A DNA stretch of 64,000 nucleotides. It comes from Actinernus sp. WN-2022. Lineage: Eukaryota > Cnidaria > Anthozoa > Actiniaria > Actinernidae. A program made the position numbers and the translations under genes. Below, in pieces: positions 10,916 through 22,768 of the stretch (position 1 is the first letter of the stretch; every line of letters starts with the position of its first letter). The notes beneath the pieces were generated by a model. That model searched no databases, was not told the DNA's origin, and was given only the letters and a program-made list of their open reading frames with translations. The stretch is from positions 70,365,012 to 70,429,011 of the forward strand of contig JAOWCC010000577.1 of assembly GCA_030867875.1 (NCBI GenBank), given 5' to 3'.

Positions 10916-11640
10916 TCATTGGGCTCTGTATGCAATTTCAGCGAATTTTACCCCTCGACCTAATTTCAACAGCATCCCTACCCCTTTTATATGGGAATCC
11001 CCCTCCGGGGTAGTGACGTAATTTAGCAAGAAGAATCTCGTAATTAACGGTGTCAAAAGCTTTTGTAAGATCGATAAAGACAACAGCATTGATTTTACTG
11101 CAGTCAATGTTTAACGCCCATTCATTTGTTGCCTCTAATAGCGCAGTAACTGGAATGCAAAGCTCCAAATCCAGATTGTTGATTTGATAAGAGTTATTGT
11201 CATTAATATATATAAAAAGTTGATTATAAACAATTCTTTCGAAAAGTTTGGCAGAAATTGGACGGTAGTTATTAGGGTCAAAATGTTTCCCTTTTTCGTA
11301 TACCGGAAACACTTTAGAGCAGTGCAATTCCACAGGAAAGATAACAGAAGAAATTGACTTATTAAAAATCCAGGAAAAGGATTCAGATACTAAATCAGCA
11401 CACTCCTTTATCAAATTGGCTGGAATGTTATTAAGTCCCGTCGCTTTAGATTTAGTTAATTTAGAAATCAGTTTATAAATATGGTCTTCATCAATTTCTT
11501 TGAAATGGAAGGCACTAGTTACAGAAGAGACACCTGGTAAGGAAGATTCGAATGGTGTGTTGCCGGGTTGTAGCTCTTCGCTTGCACTTTGAGCGATAGA
11601 TGAAAAATGCTCATTAAAAGCTTCTGCAATCTCGCGTGAA
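10916..11640 (-). pseudogene. Non-LTR retrotransposon reverse transcriptase fragment
   Basis: The minus strand reads the N-terminal part of a LINE reverse transcriptase: FFPVELHCSKVFPVYEKG-like block, NNYRPIS, then VVFIDLTKAFDTV, the first catalytic Asp motif. The region between NNYRPIS and the KAFD motif is shorter than usual, so some residues are lost. The YADD motif and all that follows are absent, replaced by unrelated sequence near 10990. Degenerate coding can be followed upstream to about 11640. This is a truncated relic. Confidence 0.75.
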
Positions 11641-11811
11641 TCATAAACTGTGGCCTGTGGCGATCAGTCGAATATGTCGATGTGTTTGAATGTCACAATA
11701 ACCACACTCGATTTGTCCAAGGAAAACGATTCTATTTACAGCTAAACCAGAAATACAACGTGGCTTCCATGCCGTCTTAGACTGCGAACAGTCCCTCCTT
11801 TTCCCTCCGCT

Positions 11812-12515
11812 TACCCTTGATACCAGAGGCTCAAAATCGTCGGTCGAGCGAAGCGAGATCAGCTGAAATCCCGATTGGTTGATTGAGTCGTGGCCATGGA
11901 AACTGAGGCATTCGGATTTAACGAACATTTTGATTGGCTCCATCTTGAGATCGCGTTACAAACCGGTTCACGAGTCCAGTTGACAGATTATACTGCTGTA
12001 CAATTTGAGTTTTCTTGAAGCGGCATGATGTCTTCTCGATACGGCAAATCGCTGATTTTCCAACTCATACCCGGCTGGCATTTAATGTGTTTCTTCCTTC
12101 ACGTTCGATTATCCAAAACGAGTAATTGTACTAGTGGTTTGCCCTCTAAATGCCCTGATTGACTTCCACATAACAGAGCTAGAATAACGACGAATCAATG
12201 CATGCTCATTGGGAGATCCAAACATCAAAGTCGACGAAGTAAATCGAGGATAACTTTCCTTTATCTTCGCAAGTCGAGTCGACAATGGCCTGTTTATGTT
12301 TTGAATCATACGTACGTGGATGTGACATATGCAAATTAACCCGTGAGCCGAAACCGGTTTGTAAACATAAAAGCGAGGCTATGGGCATGAGATTGAGGCT
12401 GGCTATTCGAGCAGCCAGAGGTGCTCGACGCGGGTCTTCTCGCAAAACAAAACTCCTTCGGTCGCGGCACATTACAGTATATCCGCCGTACCTGAGCACC
12501 TCTGGAACCAGGATA
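11812..12515. mobile_element. 704-bp Mutator-type MITE with 9-bp target duplication
   Basis: It starts TACCCTTGATACCAGAGG and ends CCTCTGGAACCAGGATA, and is flanked by CCCTCCGCT on both sides (11803-11811, 12516-12524). The 240-bp element at 35678-35917 has the same ends and a different 9-bp duplication. The middle 450 bp is not shared with that short copy and holds no convincing gene, so it may be captured or older internal sequence. Confidence 0.85.
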
Positions 12516-12719
12516 CCCTCCGCTCGCAAATTACTATCAATGCCGTCTCGAATGTCGCGTAAACAAGATATGATATTACAATAAGTAACACATTAACGCA
12601 TTACAAAGACGTAATCACGTGTGTGACCATAAAATTCTATTAAAAATAAAAAAATAAAAACTCTGAATTTCTAACGAGACCTGAAACAACCATGGGGCCT
12701 GATCAAAGCCAGGTCCCGG

Positions 12720-12912
12720 CTAATCCACAGTCGAATTGGAATTTAGCGTGTTGCTTTTTGCGGAGGGAGGAAAACCTGAAAACCCAGAAAAAACCCCGGA
12801 GCAAGGCCGAGGTACCAACAAACTCAACTCACATATGGCGCCCCGTCGGGAATCGAAGTTAATGGCCACAGAGGTGAGAGGCGAAGCGCTAAACCACTGC
12901 GCCACCCTGGGC
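12720..12912 (-). repeat. tRNA-derived SINE (family B)
   Basis: On the minus strand the head reads GGTGGCGCAGTGG (A box, 12895-12905) and ACTTCGATTCC (B box, 12849-12859). The body contains CTCACCTCTGTGGCC, GTGAGTTGAGTTTGTTGG and a TTGCTCCG block. The copy at 17040-17190 shares all of these. It is a second, unrelated SINE family with its own pol III promoter. Confidence 0.75.
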
Positions 12913-13430
12913 TTATACGAGTTCGTAAGGGGTTATAGCGGGACTTATATCCAGGTGGGGGCTTATAACAAGAATGATAGAAACATAAAAAAATGGAGTG
13001 TTAACAGAAAACTACTTTATTTCACTCTTCTCATAAAAAGTATTAGTGTTCGTTAAATGTTTTTGTATTATTAATATTCAGTCACTGAGCTTAAAGAGGT
13101 GGTGGCAGTGTTGGGAGGAGGTGGGTTATATCCGGGGGGCTTATAACTGGGAGGATTTTATGTAATAGTTAAGTTCAAAGCCGACAATGAGGACTGGACG
13201 GGATTTCAAGTCCGCGCAATTAGTTCCAGTCCGAGGCGCAGCCGAGGGATTTGTATAACTTAGATTCAGTATAATTTCACACTTTAGTGCGTTCCCTCTA
13301 TTTGAAAAACAAACAAAAACGAATTGTTCTTAATTAAAGCACTTGTATTGGAGTTTGTTTACCACCGCCTCCTGGGAATGAAAAACTGGATAAAAACAAA
13401 TCCAAGGTTATAGATTCGATTTGATTAGTC
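12913..13430. other. No gene; short GGCTTATA motifs
   Basis: Contains several copies of a GGG(C)TTATA word (12909, 12958, 13137), which recur at 16170-16210. They may be ends of an unidentified repeat. Nothing else is supported. Confidence 0.35.
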
Positions 13431-13543
13431 ATGGCTTCGAGCGACGAAGAGAGCTTTCGACCTTTGAAACGTTTTAGAAAATCGAAAAGCAGAGAAGAAG
13501 AAGAGAAGGAACTTGCTAACGCCGTACCTCTGTCTACACGGTA

Positions 13544-13688
13544 GGCTTAACTGCAGAATACCCTGCCACTTCAGGAATGTACGGTTAGGGTTTGTTAAAA
13601 TGGTTGGGTAAGCGTTCTATTAAAACAATAGAAAACAATGGAAAATTAATTACATTCCTGAAGTGGCAGGGTATTCTGCAGTTACTCC
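13544..13688. mobile_element. 145-bp MITE inside Crypton copy 3
   Basis: A 34-bp perfect inverted repeat (13549-13582 with 13651-13684) containing TAACTGCAGAATACC forms the ends. The tips GGCT and CTCC match those of the larger element at 14642-15370, so both belong to one family. The flanks do not show a clear target duplication, perhaps because of a later deletion on one side. Confidence 0.75.
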
Positions 13689-14641
13689 TTCTTACTATTT
13701 CTTGAGGTAAAAATCAAGGCAAAACTTTTGTATTAAAACAAAATAGTCGTGCTTATTTGTTGAATGCACCTTTATCTTGTAAAATAAGTAGAATTTCGGG
13801 GTTGAAAACGTATAACTGAAAGGATGGAAGTGGATTGAAATTTGCAATGTCTAACATTTTGTCGACATCATTATTTGCAGGCTGTAGATATCCCTCAAGA
13901 ACATTGTACCAGATAGTGGCCGCCATAAAAAGACATCTCGAAAGTAAACTGAGAACAGACGTTAACATGCTAGACAAGTCAAACATGATTTAAGTTTGTT
14001 TGGAGATTTGTTTAGTTAGATATTTTTTAAACATGCAGACATTTCAATATACAGATATAGTGTCGAATACACTGATATAGTGAATATGCATCGATATCAG
14101 ATGACATATTTTTTGGTTTAGTTTGCAGGGATGAGACGAATACTTGACGCGGAGATGAAAAGCGTACATGCTGATGGTATAACCAACCGAAAGGAAGAGA
14201 AGGAGCCGGTGATAGAAGACGAGGAAGAACAGATGTGGCAAAAGGGCGTATTAGGTGACAAAACTGCTAGAAGTTTATTAAATACTATCTACTTTTACAA
14301 CGGAAAATTATTTGGTATTCGTGCTCAAGAGCACAGACAATTAAGAATGAAAGATATTGAAATAGTTGATGAAGGCACTAGTTTAGTATACCGTGAAAAC
14401 TGTTCTAAAACATTCCACGGTGGAATAGCTGACATGAAAAAAAAAGCCCGTAAGGTTAAACATGTCTACCACACAAACGTTAACGAGAAACATGCCCGTT
14501 GTTTGATTAGCATTTACAAACGCTATTTCAGTTTAGTATCTTGCCTTAAGTCTAAGGATAGTGCATTTTACTTTCATCCTTTGGGTGAAAAATTTCAGTA
14601 TAAAAACAGCCCTGTCGGGGTTCATTCTTTGAATGAAATTT

Positions 14642-15370
14642 GGCTAAATTGCAGAATACAGTGGCACTCTTGAAGCTCTTTAGAAATATCTGGCTCCGTG
14701 GCTCCGTAGTTGCCCGCGCAGTCGTTTTAAGGAACTGAAATAGTACTTAACTGTATTAGCGATTGAAAGTCATTTTGTAGTTAATCTTAGGCAAAGGGGT
14801 TAGGATTAGCTAAGTCTTACAACCTCCATTTTGAATTTATTATCATCACAAAGTAGGAAAGCAAAGGTCATGGCTCCGCGGCTCCGTGGATGAACAAAAC
14901 ACACAGGAATCCCATGATATAGTGTTGACATAATACATGTTGCTTCGTTCTACTACAGTAGGGTATAGACAGGTATCGTGTTTGGAATCTATAATGTCTC
15001 ACTACGGAGCCACGGAGCCGCGGAGCCACTTCAAATATAACCTTGCATTGGTAGGGTATAGACAGGTATCGTGTTTGGAATCTATAATTGTATCACTACG
15101 GAGCCACGGAGCCACGGAGCCGCGGAGCCACTTCAAATATAACCTTGCATTGGTAGGGTATAGACAGTGCAGGCATCGTTTTTGGAATCTATAACGGCTT
15201 TTATAATAATATAATAGGCTAAGTCTAGTGTTAGTGTTACTGTTAAAGCTGGTTTAACTTAAGTTTAAGTGTTACTCAGTGTCGTTTTAGCTTGCTATGG
15301 TCTGCGGAACCGCGGATCTGTTTTTTTTTGGGAGACCTTGAAAATTGACGTTGTATTCTGCAATCGCTCC
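14642..15370. mobile_element. 729-bp non-autonomous element interrupting Crypton copy 3, 8-bp duplication
   Basis: The ends GGCTAAATTGCAGAATAC and GTATTCTGCAATCGCTCC pair imperfectly over about 25 bp. TGAAATTT stands on both sides (14634-14641, 15371-15378). Leaving out the element and one duplication reconnects the recombinase reading frame exactly, which proves the boundaries. An 8-bp duplication is the hallmark of hAT and P elements. The interior is a tandem repeat plus CTCCGTGGCTCCG words and encodes nothing. Confidence 0.85.
14955..15200 (+). repeat. About 100-bp tandem repeat, 2.5 copies
   Basis: Units start TAGGGTATAGACAGG and contain a GGAGCCACGGAGCCGCGGAG block of variable length followed by CACTTCAAATATAACC. 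The array is the core of the 729-bp element. The same GGAGCC words occur near both its ends. Confidence 0.8.
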
Positions 15371-15850
15371 TGAAATTTTGCCAAAATTGTGTGAGTCTAT
15401 AGGCTCAAAAAGAAAAAACAGTCATAGCCTTAGAGTTACTTGTGTGACTAAATTGTTCAACGCAAATGTCGAAGAAAAAATGATAAGAGATAGAAGTGGG
15501 CATGTTTATAGTGACGCGCTATTATGTTACCAGAAGAGTAGTAAAGAGCAAGAAGTAAATGTCTCGAGTCTTTTGAACCCACCATCGAAAAGTGAATTTA
15601 AACAATCTAGTAGTGTCAGTATTCTTTGATATTGATGATTTAGACTCTTTGTTTAATGATTACAATGCACCAGAAGATTCAGTTTCAAATGCCCGTAATT
15701 TGAATTATGCAGCTGATGGGCCTATTACCATTAGTGGTGCTAACTGCAATGTAACTATTAATCAAATCAAATTGTAATAATGATTTCATGCATTGTAAAA
15801 TGTCTACCAATAAATTGTTGTTGTAGTTTGACTTGTAATTTTTTTTTCTA

Positions 15851-16013
15851 GGCTTAAGTACAAGGACTGAACTAATGTTTTCAAGTTGTAGCACTGAATT
15901 AATTTTGTTCCAGTCCTAGGACTAGAACAAAATTAATTCAGTCCTAGGACTAGAACAAAATTAATTCAGTCCTAGGACTAGAACAAAATTAATTCAGTCC
16001 TTGTACTTAAGCC
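15851..16013. mobile_element. 163-bp MITE with internal tandem units
   Basis: GGCTTAAGTACAAGGACTGA at the left end is mirrored by TTCAGTCCTTGTACTTAAGCC-type sequence at the right end. The interior is about three copies of a roughly 31-bp unit around CAGTCCTAGGACTAG, itself palindromic at CCTAGG. It lies just downstream of the Crypton copy 3 stop codon. Confidence 0.75.
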
Positions 16014-16414
16014 CCAGCTCTTCCCTGCTGATATTAAAACCCTCCCCGGCTTTAGGTTTGACTGGACCAGGTTTCCATTATCATCATGTGACCGATTTAT
16101 AGACCTTTGATTGGTTGGTTTCCTCATTAATTATTCATGTGTATGAGATTGTTACTAAACTGATTGGGCCTATAACCGGGGTTGGCTTATAATCGGGGTT
16201 GGCTTGTAATCGGTATTTTACTGTGTTTCATTGAAATCTCTCTTGCCATTTGCATGCCTTGAAATGTAAAATACATACAAGGTAAAACACCATGGAGAAA
16301 AAGGTGACGAAGTCAGTCTCATGAATTCGAGCGACTTTGGGGCTGGGATCCTTGGATAATGATTTTAATACAGGACCGGAAAAGTAATTTTCCATGAAAC
16401 TATAGCACTACTAA

Positions 16415-16810
16415 AGCCCGCCGCACATGCACGGGAGCTATCAGCTTAGCCGATGGGCACGAGAGGTCGTTTGCTAAGCTGATAGCTCTCGTGTGCGGCG
16501 AATTTCAGCGAGTTTTTCGCCTCAATTGACCGTGATGAAAATATCTATCGTGTTTGATATTTTTAGTCTCTTGAGGCGAGAAACTCGTCGTGTGCGCTGA
16601 ACAGAGCCAACAGCTTAGCTTGGCGTATTCTGTGGACCAATGAAAACGCACAGCGCTGTCACGCGTTCGTTGACGTCCGCCATTTAAAAAAGTCACATAT
16701 CCCCTTGGTTAGCTATTAAAAAATACCACCTTAGTAAAATTCACGTGGCGTGTGCGGCGAAACAGCGCTAGAGATAACAGATTAGCAAACGAACTCTCGA
16801 CCGTTGTGCA
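16415..16810. repeat. Cluster of nested palindromes, probable MITE
   Basis: The first palindrome pairs 16420-16450 with 16473-16499 (arms containing GAGCTATCAGCTTAGC). A second pairs CGAGTTTTTCGCCTCAA (about 16509) with TTGAGGCGAGAAACTCG (about 16573). A GTGTGCGGCG word near 16750 mirrors the outer left end. Together they suggest one foldback element. Its outer limits are not fixed. Confidence 0.6.
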
Positions 16811-17039
16811 GCGGAGAACTAAAACAATGTTGTAGCAAATTCCACATAAGTGATTACTACACAGGAGCAGAGCGTGACGTAGTGATTACAGCAAGTCACG
16901 CAATGAATTAAGGACCAGCAAAGTGAGACGAGTTGTTCTTTCAAGGAGAAGGGGTGGGGGAACGACTCTCTTTATTGAACACTGAGAAATGGACGCTCGG
17001 CGCTCCTATTTTAGCGTAGGCACATCGGGGTCACTCCCA

Positions 17040-17190
17040 CCAGTGCCTTCTGATAAGGCTTCTGAGTACGGTGAAAAACCCTCGGAGCAAGGGCGAGATA
17101 CCAACAAACTCAACTCACATATGGTGCCGCACCTGGGCCACAGAGGTGAGAGGCGAAGCCGGCTTAACCACTGCGCCACCCCAGCTCCCC
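17040..17190 (-). repeat. tRNA-derived SINE (family B), second copy
   Basis: Same body words as 12720-12912 (CTCACCTCTGTGGCC, GTGAGTTGAGTTTGTTGG) and the same A box (17168-17178). The B-box region is shortened, so the head is damaged. Confidence 0.7.
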
Positions 17191-17240
17191 TTTACTTGGA
17201 GTAAAACCGTTTCTCTTGTCATGAAAAGTTTACGTCGCAC

Positions 17241-19114
17241 CAGAAGTCCATAACCAGAAGTGTCCATCTGGTATTGGGGTAGCGACCCATCAGTTTACAA
17301 AGTAGTCTATTTTTAGAAATGCTAATCTCAAATTTCGCGGGGAAAGTCAATGGCGGACATTGGGTCAGATGCGAGAGTCATGGCACCGGGGGGGCACTCA
17401 TGTACACGACGTAAATGAGATGTGCGGCAGTACCGGATAAAGGTTTGAGCCCAATTTGGCAAACTAAGTCTTGTTTTGGAGCAAATCAACTATCAATTCG
17501 GGTTGATTTTCATATTTTATTGGAAATTCTGGTTAATAAAAACACCTTCATTACATTTTATTTTGCAAACTGGGTCGGGCTAGCGCTCTGAAGACGATAC
17601 CTCTATTACCTCACATACCTCCCCTTTATTATGCAAGCAGTGCCCCCCGGTTTGAAGCTCGGTACATAAAGTTCGCCAAGCGGTGCTACAAACTACAAAG
17701 CTAAGTACGGTGGCAAATGTCGGGCTTTTGACGACTAAAATTGAAGATATTGGAATTGTAATGAAACGAAATGTATAGACTGATTATCTGTGCCTCTGCT
17801 AATGGATCTTGGGGTGATTTGAGAAAGTTAAAAGTGATTTTCAAGTCTTCAAGTGTTGACTAGCGACGAGTATAAAAGTTTGAATTATGACAATGAATGA
17901 AAACGGAACCGAAAATTCACATTCATCTGGCCAGGAACAACTGACATTATACAAGGACAAAATTAAATCAAAGTAAGCCAAGTTTACTTTTAATTTTTTA
18001 TTTAATTGTTTTGTTTTTAATCCATTGAAATCGGCCTTGGAAACTCGGTCGCATATGTGATATGACCCGTTGCCGTGAGGCATTTGATTCAAATCTTCTA
18101 ATAATCTTGTTCACTGGTTGTCTGAAGAAAAAACCCTTGTTTGTACTAATTTTAACAACTGGAATTCATTTCCAGCTGTGATAGTTGCGTTCAGCTTTCT
18201 AGTTTTCTATTGTGAAGTTTATTCTTGGAGATGTACAACAGTTAGTGTCTTTAATAAAGCAGCAAAGTGACAACTGTTTCATTTGTTTGATTGTGCTCGA
18301 TGAACTGCCTGAAATCAAACTTCGCTTCTTGCTAGTGTTAAGTGTACCAGAAATTGACTTTTTTCATAGTTTATAGCTATTTTTATTCAGTTCCAGTCGA
18401 TTATTAGGCCTTGCTTGGAGATTTACCGGGCTATTCTTTTATCTGCCAAACGCAAATTACTTCAGTACAGGATTTTCAAATGTTCACTTGAGCTCAAACT
18501 CAAAGTAAACAAACTCGGTGCACTTAATTACTCTTGAGAGAACATGTGATTGTCTTTTTCAGTACATTTCTTAGGTCATATTATAAACAAAAATAGCATG
18601 ATTTGTATGTGATATTTATCACTCGCTGTATTTATGCCAAATATCACTACAAAAATCTGTGTTTATGAACCAAAAGACAAAAACTTAGCTTCGTTCTGTA
18701 TACATCACACAAGTGCTGTAAACACGAAGTCTGAAACGGATGAAACGGAAAAATAAAAGGTTACAAAGGAACCACATGTTCTGGTTTATAATGGTCTTTC
18801 CTGAACATATGGTGCTCACCAGTTCTTGCCTGTTATAAATGAGAAATAGCTGATTATCAAGACGTTTCTATACTAGCAAGTAGCATTCGCTCGGCTAGTC
18901 CGCCAAAATTTTGTCGCATATATAAATAACTGTACAATATTATATACAAACAAAGGAAATCGCTGTATTAGCCAATCAGGTACTGCTGATAAATTTTCGA
19001 AGAATATGATTGACTGCGAGATGGCGGGAAAAGCTTTCTATAAATAGACTACTCTGTAAACTGATGGGCCAAACCCTATAGTGGGAGATGGACACTTCTA
19101 GTTATGGACTTCTG
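17241..19114. mobile_element. 1.87-kb hAT-like non-autonomous element with long inverted ends
   Basis: The ends read CAGAAGTCCATAACCAGAAG and its imperfect reverse complement. The similarity continues inward for about 100 bp (17241-17355 with 19016-19114), including a CATCAGTTTACA block. GTCGCAC flanks both sides (17234-17240, 19115-19121). The CAG tips and 7- to 8-bp duplication suggest a hAT. The AT-rich interior has no transposase frame, so it must have relied on an enzyme encoded elsewhere. Confidence 0.7.
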
Positions 19115-19121
19115 GTCGCAC

Positions 19122-20170
19122 CTAATATGTTTACTATCATGTAGTATATACCATAACCAGATTTAGTCACACGTATCATTTACCGTACCGGAAGTGACGA
19201 CCCGGAATATTTTTTTTATTATCTCATTGGGCTCATTATAATATTAAAAACGAAAAAAAGGCTTAATTATATTCCTCGCAGCAAAAATCAAGTCTTAACA
19301 GTGAGATTGATGTTTTTTTGCACAACACTACACCTATCTCGTGTTTTCAGTAAATCGTTTTGATGGATTTATGAACGTTATCATGATTGGAAACAATATT
19401 TTAAACACCAATTCGTCTTTCATCAATGCAAATAGAGTAGAAATGTATCTTTGGTTAATTTTTAAAATAAATTTAATGCAATTTAGCTATTTCCGGTTGT
19501 CATCATTTTCCACTTCCGGTTTAGGTTTGCGGCCAATTTCAAAACTAATCAGTTAGAATGGCTCTTTGCTGCCTACTTAAATTTCATACATATGTAGAAT
19601 ATTCGGATCGTAGTCGATCGTAAGTGTCGTGAGTGAGCGACCTTGTGATCTCAGATTGAGAATTGTATGGTACATGGTAATTATCACGAGTCATCGCCGT
19701 CGAAACACATTTTCACATAGTAAGTCACATCTTTCTCTTTCATGCCTTTATTATGCCTTTATTATGCATCAAAGCATCGAAAATGATGGCTCAAATACTG
19801 ATTAGCATGTCCAAATAATGTTTTGTGACAATATTTTGCTTTTATCACAAAATGAGGGTCCGGCGGGCCCGGGTCTAATTTATTCTTAGTTCTTAATTTA
19901 TTCTGGCTGACTGCGGTACCACGGTAGCAGTTCTTTTGACATCTTGAATAAGTGGACGGGTATTCTATAATCTAGCCTACAAATGCACTAAAATTGTCAA
20001 AAATGCAATAATATAGGCCAGCCTACCGTACACACAGTTCATAATCACAACTTTGGCTTCCTGTAGTATACTATGTTTTGAACAAGTTTAACCGAAAACA
20101 TCCTTTAAATAGTCGCTCCAAAGTGGTTCCTTTTGCAGTTAAAGACAGCATACTTCAAGTACAGTTCACG
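19122..20170. other. No recognisable gene
   Basis: AT-rich. A 71-codon open frame at 19341-19556 has no recognisable domain and is not claimed as a gene. Confidence 0.35.
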
Positions 20171-20402
20171 AGCCTCCTTTTGCCATTTTTAAAGGGCCTC
20201 GAAGTCAACAATAAGGCGAGAAAATAATGAATCGCGTACAGACTTTCTCGGAGTTCTCGTTCGATTTCTCCGCCATTTTCTTTAGCCATGCACTGTAGTG
20301 TAGTGTGGGATATACAGTACACAACTTGTGTTACGCGTCACGAAATGCAACGGCCTCCTTTTGCCATTTTTAAAGGGCCTCGAAGTCAACAATAAGGCGA
20401 GA
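20171..20402 (+). repeat. 50-bp direct duplication, 180 bp apart
   Basis: The block beginning CCTCCTTTTGCCATTTTTAA and ending AACAATAAGGCGAGA occurs at about 20172-20222 and again at about 20350-20401, with almost no differences. The 130 bp between them is unrelated. Confidence 0.8.
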
Positions 20403-20404
20403 GG

Positions 20405-21850
20405 TGAGGTTAGTAGTTAAAATATTAGAGTTTGGTACTGAAGAATAGATAACAGTATAAACTTATGCGTTGACATAGCGTTATGTAAACACTAAAGATT
20501 TGTAGGAACGCGAGTCTGACTTTTTATAAAATATGAAAATTCGAATACCGAATTATTTTATATTCAACATTGTAATATTTTACATACATTATTGTAGGTT
20601 AATAGCTTGCGCATTGCATTGGGAATTAGTATTAGTCAACCGATGTATAAAGATCCTTAATTTGCGGTACAGGCCGAAGTAATCGAAAATCTCCAGATTC
20701 CCGCACTTACGATCGTTAAGTCCTGCAGATATAGTCGATATTTGAACGTTAATGTTATCGTTTGTCCGCTATATACACTGTAATAAACAGATACCAAGCA
20801 AAAACTGCGTTTCAGAGATGGAAGCATCTTAGTAAACAGCTCCCACTGGCTAAACACCGAACAATGTGAAGGTTTCGTGTTTCGATACCGCGGCAGGGGC
20901 GTAGACTTCACCTGGTCTTTACCAGGCAAGTGAGGTAACCAAGTTGTCAAGTCAATCAAAACTGTTCCTGCTAATGTAACGTTCATCAGCATTTCAAAGT
21001 GGCCATGTGGTTTTGTCTAATTTATAAGTCAATCTCCTTAATACCCGAAGTTACATTTCAACCTGAATGGTACGGTTTTCAAGCTGTATTCAATTTGCTT
21101 TCTTTCATCTTCTCATTTCAACCAGCACAGTTATGCAGACATTTCACTGAAATGGAATTCAAATCAGGCAGTCTTATATGTAGTCCTTCATTTTATTTGA
21201 CAACTTGGAAGCCAAACTATTATTTTCATACGGCTTCTTGTGTTTTAACTTCTCAATGAAGCAAAAATAGTATTTTCATAGCTACTTGTGCTTTAACTTC
21301 TTCCATTTTCATAAATTTTATTTTTTAGGCTTATCTGACTGGAGCCTCAGCTCAGTGATCAAGTATTTCAGTCTTAAATACCTTTAGTTATTATTGGAAT
21401 CGATCAAGTAAAAAAGAAAAGTTCAATATAAGAGATGAATTCCCTTCATACTCTATTATTATAACAAATAAACAGCACAAAGTTTTGCACCATTATATAT
21501 CTTTTGTTTACCAACTTAACTTTCCCGCAGAGAGAAAAATATTGTCAAATATCTACCGGTGATTGTTCATCAAACTTCTTAGTGTGTCCCGAAGGTTATA
21601 TCTTTTCGTTTCTCGTCTATGACCGGAATCAACGCGTACCAAAATGCAAGCTAAACTGCCGCTCCCAAGCTAAACACAGAACACGCAACTGATATCTGTT
21701 AGGGACGGCCTATCATTATTTTTAACCAATAGAACTGCACGATTCAGTCGTATGGGTCACTACTGATATGGCAGAGTCAATCAAAATTGTTCTGGTTGAT
21801 GTAACAGCTACTGGGAGAACATTCTACACATTTTAATACAATTAAGTAAA
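20405..21850 (+). repeat. Dispersed repeat family R, copy 1
   Basis: Colinear with 39830-41060 and 41450-41640. Shared blocks include CTTATGCGTTGACATAGCG, TTTCGATACCGCG, TTATGCAGACATTTCA and GTCAATCAAAA-TGTTC. The family has no coding capacity that I can see. Several internal segments recur, so each unit looks like a chain of related modules. Confidence 0.75.
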
Positions 21851-22768
21851 AACTAACTTATTTCCTTAATGCTGCACGGTATATTTTACACTAAGAATCT
21901 CAGGAAATTACTGATTGGTAAAACACAAGTTGCTTCGACTTTTTGATTCCCGTACTAACCATGTCTGGTACTGGTTAAGATGTATATTCATATTTGCCTT
22001 CAGCCGATTGTCTATTCAAGCCACACGTTGCGCCAGTGTTTGGTAAGCGAAAGTCGTGAATGGACAAGTAACATTTTCAACTTTTGATGTGGAAACACTG
22101 ACTTGTATGGCCAAACATTGTACTACACTATTGGATAATATTTACCCAAGTAGACTTTCACTAGCTTTTATTCCACTCAATTCAGTAGAAATGTGAGTTT
22201 TTGCGTACAAAACGCTCGCCAGTTTGAGTGAGAGAAAGAAAAAAAGCATATTTTCTTGTCTTGTCCAACCAGCCATGTCTATAGGCTAGGCAAAGTTTAA
22301 CTTACCATAGGTTGTAAAGAAGCAGATTATGTACCACTAGGATGTCAAGCGATTCCGGATAGCTACGTTTTAGGAAACTGCGAAGTTATATTTTATTTTA
22401 AGGCACTGAAATGTACTGAAGACTTTTATTGTGACTAGAGAATTTCAAAAATACTTAGCGCTTAAGCAAGCTGGTATAAATAATATAGGAATTAAAGTCA
22501 TTAATGAATGTTTTCGTGTTTAAGCCAAAAGTTCGGGTTGGAAATTTAGTATGGATACCCTAGGGGTTGCAGATAACTTTTATTTGGTGAAAATCCATGC
22601 AGCAGTTCTATTACCACTAGAGAATTCAGTGAAGCAAATGTGCCATTTCAGTCGTTTATCGCTCGTAATATAATCCCGCATATATTTCCCAATTTGACCT
22701 TTAATGACGAGAAATAAGCATTTCCGGTTTCGGCCAGTTGAATAAATGCTTTCCTATATCATTCTTTC
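21851..22768. other. No recognisable gene
   Basis: AT-rich spacer between repeat family R and the truncated LINE. No structured repeat or convincing exon was seen. Confidence 0.35.

Larger units (their letters stand above)
13431..15777 (+). pseudogene. Crypton-type tyrosine recombinase gene, broken (copy 3)
   Basis: Three pieces in order. An N-terminal exon (from ATG at 13431) is acidic then basic and ends ELANAVPLSTR. A middle piece (14131-14641) includes FGIRAQEHRQLRM with the first catalytic Arg. A C-terminal piece (15371-15777) includes HSLRVTCVTKLF (H-x-x-R), DRSGHVYSDALLCYQ with the catalytic Tyr, and the closing NCNVTINQ block. These are the blocks of DUF3504/Crypton recombinases such as those that gave rise to ZMYM and KCTD1 genes. 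The gene is broken by MITEs at 13544 and 14642, by loss of the segment after the first exon, and by a frame change near 15620. It is a different lineage from the recombinase at 25189-26643. Confidence 0.75.
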
